64,000 nucleotides of DNA, taken from assembly GCF_963678635.1 (NCBI RefSeq), contig NC_087070.1, positions 44,561,467-44,625,466 on the forward strand, in the 5' to 3' direction. Source of the DNA: Symsagittifera roscoffensis. Taxonomy: Eukaryota > Xenacoelomorpha > Acoela > Convolutidae. Below, piece by piece: positions 56,265 to 64,000 of this stretch (position 1 is the first letter of the stretch; each line of letters starts with the position of its first letter). The translations under genes were made by a program, and so were the position numbers. The notes under the pieces were generated by a model. It was not told where the DNA came from and did not search any database. It worked only from the letters and a program-made list of their open reading frames with translations.

Positions 56265-57560
56265 GAGGCGAGGAAAAAAACCCGAACTTAAATAAACCCA
56301 GATTAGTGGCAACCCGAGTTGAGGTTTTAGAGCCAGCACATCTGGAGTTGGAACCTAAATCAGCGCTAGTTCCTGGCAAACAGATTATTGCAATACCGTG
56401 TAATTGATATGTAGAGCTACTTCAAGCCTACAAAAACCTGCAAAATATTTAGAAAACCGTACCCTTTCAATAAAGCAGCACTGATATATGACTGTGATAG
56501 AAAATCAACAGCAAAACCTTGCAAAATACCGATTCCTTGCTAAAACAGCGTTGATTTAGGGCTCCAACAAAACTGCATTAGCATAGAAATTGTTGAGTTG
56601 TAACTAAGTAGCGCAAAAAAAACATCTTTTCTGATCTTCCGCAAACTCAGAGCGGATTCAATTTGGCAACAATACTGCAGGAACCATGAACAACATTAAT
56701 TTATTGGTGAGCCAGCGCTATATCAGGTCATTAATCATTCTGCTAAAAAAACACAGTTTTCCCTACTTTTTCGGTTTTATAGCGCTACTTTAGGGCTGCA
56801 AAAACACCCCAATCGCCATATTTTTCTTAAATCATCGACATATTGACATTCTATCAGGGCTGCAATTGTTCTGCAAAAACCATAAAAACTTTGATCGTGT
56901 TCAAATAGTTTTACTTCAGTCATACCAAGTCAGCTCAAAATCAGGGCTACAAATAGCTGAGCCAACTTTAAAAACCCCTTTTTTTCGGATTCTTTGATAA
57001 AGTAGCGATAGCTTAGGGCTGTTGAGAACTGTAAGAACTACGAACATTCTTCATATTTTGATAAATTACCACTCCACCAGGACAGCAAAGTTTTCAAGGT
57101 TTTTCGAAAAAGAAGTTTTCATTGAGAGCCACAAATGACCAAAGTTCTATAAATTCTCTCTTTCACTAAATCAGCGCTGAGTCGAGGTCGCCTCAAACTT
57201 GCAGACGCGCCAACATCCTTGATTTGAAGCTATGAAAGTGCTGCAATAACACTGCAAAAAAATTATCGTTGCTAAATCAGTTGTTTTAAAATTGAATCAA
57301 TACTACAAAAGCCCTAAATGTTTCTTATTTTTTGCTCAATTAGCGCTAACTCAGCGCACCACTAAAACTGAAAAATCATGAATGATTTGGTTTTTGTTCA
57401 AATCAGCGGTAATTCAGGACTGTATTATCACTGCTGAGTTAATGAACACCCGGAATTGTTACAAAACTCAGCGCTAATAAATGGCCAACAGATAATTGCA
57501 TTTACCACGAACAACCCTGTCCTGTAATTGCTATATCAGAGCTAATTCAAGGCTGCAAAA
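56265..57560. repeat. Degenerate AAATCAGCGCT tandem-repeat field, right part
   Basis: It opens with AAATAAACCCAGATTAGTGG, the same header as at 49385 in the left part. About a dozen loosely spaced units of 60-110 bp follow, with CAGCGCTnAnTTnAGG and GGCTGCAAAA words, down to AGAGCTAATTCAAGGCTGCA at 57538. No gene. Confidence 0.6.
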
Positions 57561-60107
57561 GTCCTGCAAAATTTCGATGGAGAATGCTTGGACATAACCA
57601 ATCTTTTGCTAAACATAACCAATCTTTTGACATAACCAATCTTTTGACATTGAGACTGCAATGTAATAAAATTGTGAATATAAGGGTTTGTGTACCATGA
57701 AAAAATCATAAAAAGTTCAGGTTTTTTCAAGTTTTTGCGCAAGTTGTTTTGCTGCGCGATCTCTAATTGTTATTAATAAAGACGTTAGATTAATATTAAT
57801 AAAATAATATATATAAATTGTTAAGTTTCAGACAGTAACTTTTGGAAATTTTTTTTCGTGTTAAATCAAGAACTGTTAACCTAGCTCTATAGCGTCAATA
57901 TAAAAAAATCAATTGTAAAAATCAAATGAGCAAAAAATGACTTTACATATAGCATATAACAAACAACATACTGCGTTCTTATATAAAATTACTGAAAAAT
58001 TTTAAAACCATTCAAGTCTTTTTAGTGGATTTATAAACGACGAAGTGCAACAAATTTTGCGTAAAGTCCACACAAAATATCAAAGCGCTGAAGTTTCCGC
58101 TGTATCATGAGCTGATTTTGCTGTTATAAGTAACGAATTATTTTCTGAACTAAACTATATCTTAGAAAAACTTAAATCTTGCATCCATCATCCAATGCGC
58201 TTCTCTTTTATGGTTTGAAGTTGTATTGGTAAAAGCAAAAAAAAAGTTTTGGTAATTGAGGGATTCGATCAGCTGGATATAATGCAAAGTACTTGAATCT
58301 CAGTTTGAGACTCCTTTCATTAATCTCTCAAGGATATAAGTTATCCAACGTCGCAACGTTTTTTTAAAGCCTCTAAACTAAAATTTTTGTTAGATTAACA
58401 AAAAAAAATTTTTTGCAAATGTTTGATATCAACTACTTCCATTGAGTTGTAGTTTTTTCAATGTTTCAAACACAAGTCTTGACAATTTAAATTGAACACT
58501 AACTTTCAGTCAGGTTAGTAGAAATTTGGATTTTTACAGCTATCTTTATTGTTCTTTATTGTTCTTTATTGTCTTTATTGAATAAAAACATACTACTATT
58601 ACAGTCACATTGAAAAACCCTCCCAAACGAATACCAATTTTTGCAGTAAACTGGAAGTTCAGATAAATTTCACATTTTCAGCGATTGCTCCGAAGATGTC
58701 AATTTAAAGTCCAAAAATCTTCTTCCTGATTTTTAAATTTCCATTACTTCTTCCATCAAAAAAACTGGAAAAAAATCTCTCAAGCTTAAATCGCCTCTCA
58801 AATTGAAACTTTTCATTCAACTCTAAGATATTTTCGTTTGTGTAAAAAACCTATCAAAAGAAATCAAAGTATTATCCGAATAGCAAATGAAAGGGGAAAA
58901 AGTGGCTATTATCTAACGACCGGTAACCAAAATTGGTTTATCTTTCATTTAAAAATTTCTTGAGATCTTTTTAAATACATTTTCCGTAAAAATGCTTTTT
59001 TTTGAGATCTTTGATGAGATTTCGGTTAATACCGAAAATATTTTAACTCTAACCTTTGGCTTGTCTCCTCTCCGAAAAAGATTTTCAAGACTTTTTTTTT
59101 TTCAAAAGTTTCTGAATTGCTTTTGGCTGAATTTTTTTTCATTGAACTCTTGCAGTTGCAAAAACATGTCTATGGCTTCTAGTCAACACTTGACTTCAAC
59201 TTTTGTATTGCACTCTTTTGTAGAAAAATCAAGTCCACGCAGAAGTAATTGAAACTGTCTCATGGTGGCGCAAATTTTGTGTACGAAGTTTAGGCTTGTA
59301 AGTTTTATTCTACTTTCCGAAAAATGTATCAGCTCATCTATCCTTAGAGTACATTTTATAAAGCCAAACCTTCTCATTCTTTGAAAAAAAAAACCCAGCG
59401 TCTTCTTTCACTTTGGTTTTTTGCTAGTGGCAACTTTTTGTTTTCGTATAATGTCTCCTGCTTTTATTGTTGTGAAATTATTATCTGGAAAATTCTAAAA
59501 TATTCTTAAAATCTACGTCTTGTCCATCTTATCTTGAAATGTCTAATTGTCTGTTTTGCAAGGTTGAAATAATAGCAAGAGTTTCTTATCTGTTTTTGAC
59601 TGCATCCTTGAATCTAAGGCAGTGTACAATAGATCAGCTTGTTTGGCATCGTTTCTTTTTTCTAGATCATGTTTCATTTTTTGTCTTGGGTTTTTTTTTA
59701 ATTGACAGAAAATGAGCGCAAACGAATCTATACTCGTGTAAGCAGTTTGTGACAACAAATGGGGTGATAAATCTTATCAGTAGTAACCATTCAGCTTAAA
59801 TTGAATGTTTTGTGCAGACGAGTGTTTTTGAGTTTTTTGATAATTTACTAATTCTTTTTTCCGAAGATCTCTAATTTTTTCTCTGAGAAAGTTTAAAAGA
59901 CACTCACTCAGACACTAAATCAAATCCTTGGTACAAATTTTTATGAACTGCTGCAAGCCATTAGGGACCTTTTTTGAATATTGGGAGAACAGAAACGCAT
60001 CCTATACTCAACGTCCCGCTATGTTTCTTTTCCAGCTGGTAAAAAGAAGTTTGTTGCGAATATTGTAGTGAATCAACGGTCTTCGGGGATAAATAGAAAA
60101 GTAAACA
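57561..60107. other. AT-rich stretch, no recognised gene
   Basis: Short direct repeats (CATAACCAATCTTTTG, three times at 57593-57650; GTTCTTTATT at 58551-58575) are the only structure. The open frame at 58992-59252 is Phe/Leu-rich and unassigned. I found no exon for the receptor's membrane segments. Confidence 0.4.
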
Positions 60108-60634
60108 AGACTGCTCGTATCAGGGCGAAGCCCTGAATGTTGCGACTGCCTTTTAAGGTTTTATGGAGCAGTAATAACATCAAAAAATTAAATGTAATAA
60201 AAATACAATGAAATTTTTTTTTCTAAAATTTGAAAATTTTTATGAAAATCATCCCCCAAACGCCATATAAAGTACAAAAGGATAAATTTCACTACTTGTA
60301 ACAAATCAATTATGGCGAATAAGCTTCGTTGAATCATTTTGGAACAATTTATAGGACGGATTAATCTCCGCTTACGCGTTAATAACGCGAAATATATCGC
60401 GCGTTAATTGTCGCAAATTGGCCAAAATGGCAATCTTTAAACCCCCATAACTTTACGAAAAATGATCACAGGTGAAATATCTTTTCAAATTTGAGCTCAG
60501 GACATCAATAGCTTTCGAATGATATGAAAAAATTCCGTCAAAAATGGCGAGTTAAGAAGTCGAAATTTGTCTGAAGAAAAAAAACCCACCCCGAGCACAA
60601 ATATTCCGTTACTTTCGTATCGAAAGTCGGAACA
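60108..60634 (+). repeat. ~530-bp hairpin-ended element, copy D
   Basis: Full length, with the CAGGGCGAAGCCCTG head hairpin at 60120, internal palindrome TTAATAACGCGAAATATATC at 60379 and the terminal hairpin ACTTTCGTATCGAAAGTCGG at 60610. Flanks differ from the other copies, confirming its boundaries. Confidence 0.8.
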
Positions 60635-63617
60635 AAAAGTGTGTCAAATATTGGATGAGCATTTTAATGAAATAAACTTCGATTTGCTGGGACCTACTGA
60701 GACTATTACAGATTGCAAATGAATAGTGACTAATTTTTTAAAATTCTGGAAAAAAAAGAATATAATTAACTAACTTGATAGAAGAACTACTCTTGCAGAT
60801 GTTATCCGCATAATCTAGATAATTTTCTTAGAACAATCATACAAACTAGAACAAAAGTATCCTGACAAACTGGTACAGAAAAACTAAGAGAGATCTATTA
60901 CCTGAACAGACCACCAACTTTTATGAATTTTGTTCAAAAATTTCTTTGTCAAATACAAAATTTATTAAAACTTTCACCTTATCATAATGATCAATTTTTT
61001 TCATTTAGAAAAACCAGAAAAGATCAAAGTGTTCAAAAAAGTTTAAAGAAAGAGATAAGATGAGAGAATTATTAGATTTCAAACTGTTCAAAAACTTCAA
61101 GTTCATATTCCATGTCAAATCCTTTCTTTTGCTCAGAATAAGAAGTTTTTGCATGTCTTACTGAGTAACTGCTACACTTCAGGTTATTTTATTATTCTAA
61201 AAAGTGAACTCGGTTAAAATTTCTCAATTTCTTTATAATTTGACTTCTACTTCTCCATTTGGTTCTCGGAAGATGCTAAGTAGACTTACTAGATTGAGAT
61301 GTTGATTTGATTTTTTTGGAGGTAAGATTAAGTAAATAATTCATAGTTTTTTTCTTTCTGATAAACACTCGACACTTTAACCACTTTTTTTGAAGCTTTC
61401 ATCTTCCAAAACAACCAAACTCTTTTTTACAACTAATTGTTTTCGCTAAAAGGTAAAAAAAGATTAACAGTCGAATTAGGCCTAAGTTTTTTGACGCAAA
61501 ATAATTAACATAAAGATAAAACAATAAACCACTCGGCAAAACAGTAATCCATTTTAAAATTAAGGCAAACTCATAATCCATTGAATCAAAAAATACAGGC
61601 AAAATAATAAGCAGTATTCCATATTAGTAAAGCAATAATCCAGTAAGCCAAAACAAAAAAACCTAATGAACTAGAAAACATGAACTGATAAGACTTGGTT
61701 CAACATAACCATATGGGTTCATATAGGTCCATTTCATATAGCTGACTTTAACACTACAGCAAAATTTTGTAAAGCTGCACTTATTCTAGTTATTTTGAAT
61801 TTGAAAAAAAAATTCATACAAAACTTTCGTAGTCAACAACTCCACAAAAAGTTTTGGGTTCATTTCTATCGAAATTATGCCAGCGATCAACATTTTGCAG
61901 ACATGAATAAAAGAAAACTAATTTTTAATTGATGGAAAAGCTTGCTCAGTTTTTTCAAAAAGGTTGCAGTTTTTAATCATTTTCTGAACATTCAATTTTT
62001 GGAGTGCTTTTATTTGTAAAGATACATTGTTTGCTAAAAGTTTCCTAATAAATTTTTTTAGGAGAAATATATCAAGCGTTTTTTTTTCCTATTTTACCTC
62101 TTGAAGTTGTCAGGATTGATTCGTTTTTCCTTGATTCCAATTTATGTGATATTGCATGAGAACTGCTTTTTATTGCTAAGCAATCGATATCTTATGGAAT
62201 GGTTCTTGCTATCAATATGTGGAATCCAATCAAAATAAGAATGTGTTAATATAAATCTAAAATCTTTGAAAATATCTTTTTTATTCTATAACCTTCAGCA
62301 AAAACGTTTGCTTTTTTTCTGGTGAAGCAAAGTGAAAAAATCCTTAATTGAGATTTAAAACAAAAATTTTCACAAAAACAGTTTTTCAACTCGTGCTGTT
62401 TAGTTCAAAAATTAATTGAAAATTGATTTCAGAGGATAATAATATTTCGATTATCAGACGAAAAAATATATATATCAAATTCATTGTACTTTCAATTTTT
62501 CAACAAAATTAAGGTCTGGTAAAACTTGGGACCACTCTTTGAATCCAGTAAAGGTATAGTTCCCCTGGCTACTTACTTTATAGCTTCAATTCTTGGTCTT
62601 GCACACTATGAAGCTGGCACAGAAATTGCTATGTCAAACACGTTATTTTATTTACCCTGTCCTGATTCAAAAGAAGTGAGTTCCCGTTAAAAACAAACGA
62701 TGCCCTTGTTTTGAGCATTGCGAATAACATCATTTACAATTTCCAGGATTGGTTGATTTTTCCCCTAGAATAGACTGGTTGATGTCTGAATTTGTACAAT
62801 TTTTTTTCTTGAATAGCTGTAAGCATCATATACATTAAATTTCTCTGGTAGTGTTTTTTGATAAAAAAAACCCAATTCTAGCTCGAGATTGTAAAATTCA
62901 GTGAAGACGGGGAAAATGTTCGTTAAATACACAATTTAAATTACCAAACTGATTTGCTGAAGTTTTTTCATTGATATGTACCGATTTGTAAATCAAGATC
63001 AAGTCATATTTTCTGGAAAAAAAAATGTTTTTATGATCTTCCTGTTTCCTCTAAAAATTTTACAGAAACGCTTTAAGTCTTTATAAAGAAAAACAAACAA
63101 TTTTTCGATTGTGTAGTCAGTTCAGTTCTTTGAGAAAGTACTGAAATTCATTCCTTTTTTTATTTTACAAAATTCAGTTCATTCTAATAAAAAAGATGCA
63201 TAACAGGAAAAAGATTCAATTGTTGTTATGAAACCCAAAAAAAATGTTTGTTTTTGTCTAACGAGACGCAAAATTTGTTTTAATTTCTTAACAAATCAAA
63301 AATCAATCCAACTGTTTAACAATTGGTGAAAGTTATTCAAACTTTAACAATTTACGAAAACAGTTCAATTTTAAAAACTGTTTTAAGTTTCTAAACAAGA
63401 TGCCGAAAATGTTCATTGAAAAAAAAATTGCAAAAAATTGTCAATTTTTGAACAAATTGCAAAAATTGGCATAATTGTTTTAACAAAGTTAAGTTTTTTA
63501 CCGATTATTTTTTATTTTGGTACTGATTTTCAACTAATTTCTCACTATAAATAAAGTTTGAAAAACATTAAAATAGCACCACAAAATTTTGCTTTACAAA
63601 AGAATAAATCGAAGAGC
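60635..63617. other. AT-rich stretch, no recognised gene
   Basis: Nothing assignable. A patch at about 62535-62678 is open and ends at a GTGAGT donor-like site, but its translation does not fit a receptor membrane segment (listed under rejected). A TATATATA tract lies at 62468. Confidence 0.35.
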
Positions 63618-63978
63618 CAGGCATGGATCTAGAATTTTCTCGAGGGAGGGGCGGAGTTTCGAAAAAAAATTCTAAAACTTCGTCGATTTTTTTCTAAAGG
63701 TCGACCAAATTTTTTCGAGCTCTCCCAAAGCACTATAAAGACCAAATATTTTGACAAATTTTTCTGGGTTACAGGCTAAACTTTGAAAAAACAAGCCAAA
63801 AAAGGCGTTTTAGACATTTTTTTGAAAATCTGAATAAAAAGTTGCGTTTCTTCAGCGCGCGCTCCACCCTCAAAACTTGCATATATTGGTGCCAAAAGCG
63901 CCTTTAGAAAACTTTTAGTGTCCATCGCCAAAAATGGATATCTCAAAACAGTACGAAGAGGGACCTCATCCGCCCCTG
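63618..63978 (-). repeat. ~400-bp CAGGGGCGGAT-family element, minus copy
   Basis: It begins CAGGCATGGATCTAGAATTT then TCTCGAGGGAGGGGCGGAG, has GAGCTCTCCCAAAGCACTAT and a GCGCGCGCTCC block, and ends CATCCGCCCCTG. Nearly complete apart from the G-rich head. Confidence 0.7.
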
Positions 63979-64000
63979 CGAAGAGCTGTCCAGCCGTCTT

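Noticed and set aside
62535-62678. A more G/C-rich open patch reading KGIVPLATYFIASILGLAHY, ending at a GTGAGT site, as a possible receptor M3 exon
   Set aside because: VPLxxYF resembles the M2-M3 linker, but the following text (HYEAGTEIAMSN) is charged where M3 must be hydrophobic, a stop precedes it, and no M1/M2 exon was found.

Overview
This window looks like AT-rich genomic DNA from an invertebrate animal. Exons are short, phase-matched and bounded by GT/AG sites. Introns are large, and most of the sequence is transposable-element debris. A ciliary coiled-coil gene and a nicotinic-type Cys-loop receptor gene together point to a metazoan with cilia and a nervous system. I cannot name the species. 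There are no bacterial operons, rRNA or CRISPR arrays. One 200-base run of N marks an assembly gap.

Gene layout, all on the + strand and head to tail: (1) a possible small two-exon gene of 64 residues (1716-4360), unrecognised. (2) A CCDC42/CFAP73-like axonemal coiled-coil gene, eight exons from 11163 to 32000. All reading phases agree across the seven introns, and only the N-terminal exon or exons are missing. (3) A probable GRAM-domain, tail-anchored membrane protein gene, pieced together from exons between 35332 and 37966. (4) The 5' half of a nicotinic acetylcholine receptor-like gene (38984-49016): signal peptide, ligand-binding domain and Cys-loop in three exons. The transmembrane exons were not found in the remaining 15 kb.

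Mobile elements: a degenerate Ty3/gypsy-type LTR element on + (42539-48081) lies inside receptor intron 2. A second, better preserved one on - (50089-56197) sits within a degenerate tandem-repeat field. A LINE reverse-transcriptase fragment lies near 15 kb on -. Several non-autonomous families recur: a ~530-bp family with hairpins at both ends (four good copies, two diverged); a ~400-bp family ending in CAGGGGCGGAT-like termini; a 735-bp Tc1/mariner-type foldback with a clear TA target duplication and an older copy; a family with ATTACGAGGCC inverted ends (198 and 1054 bp); and a small TTGGCAATATC-ended family, one copy of which carries a nested 808-bp element.

The introns of the CCDC42-like gene, and the intergenic sequence just upstream of it, hold a ~300-bp module repeated at least eight times, always in the sense orientation, plus an ~850-bp direct duplication, a 520-bp ATAATC-type microsatellite and C- and G-rich tracts. 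Receptor exon 3 is squeezed between two unrelated mobile elements. I see no new multi-gene system. The most novel material is the set of apparently undescribed non-autonomous elements and how closely they abut splice sites.
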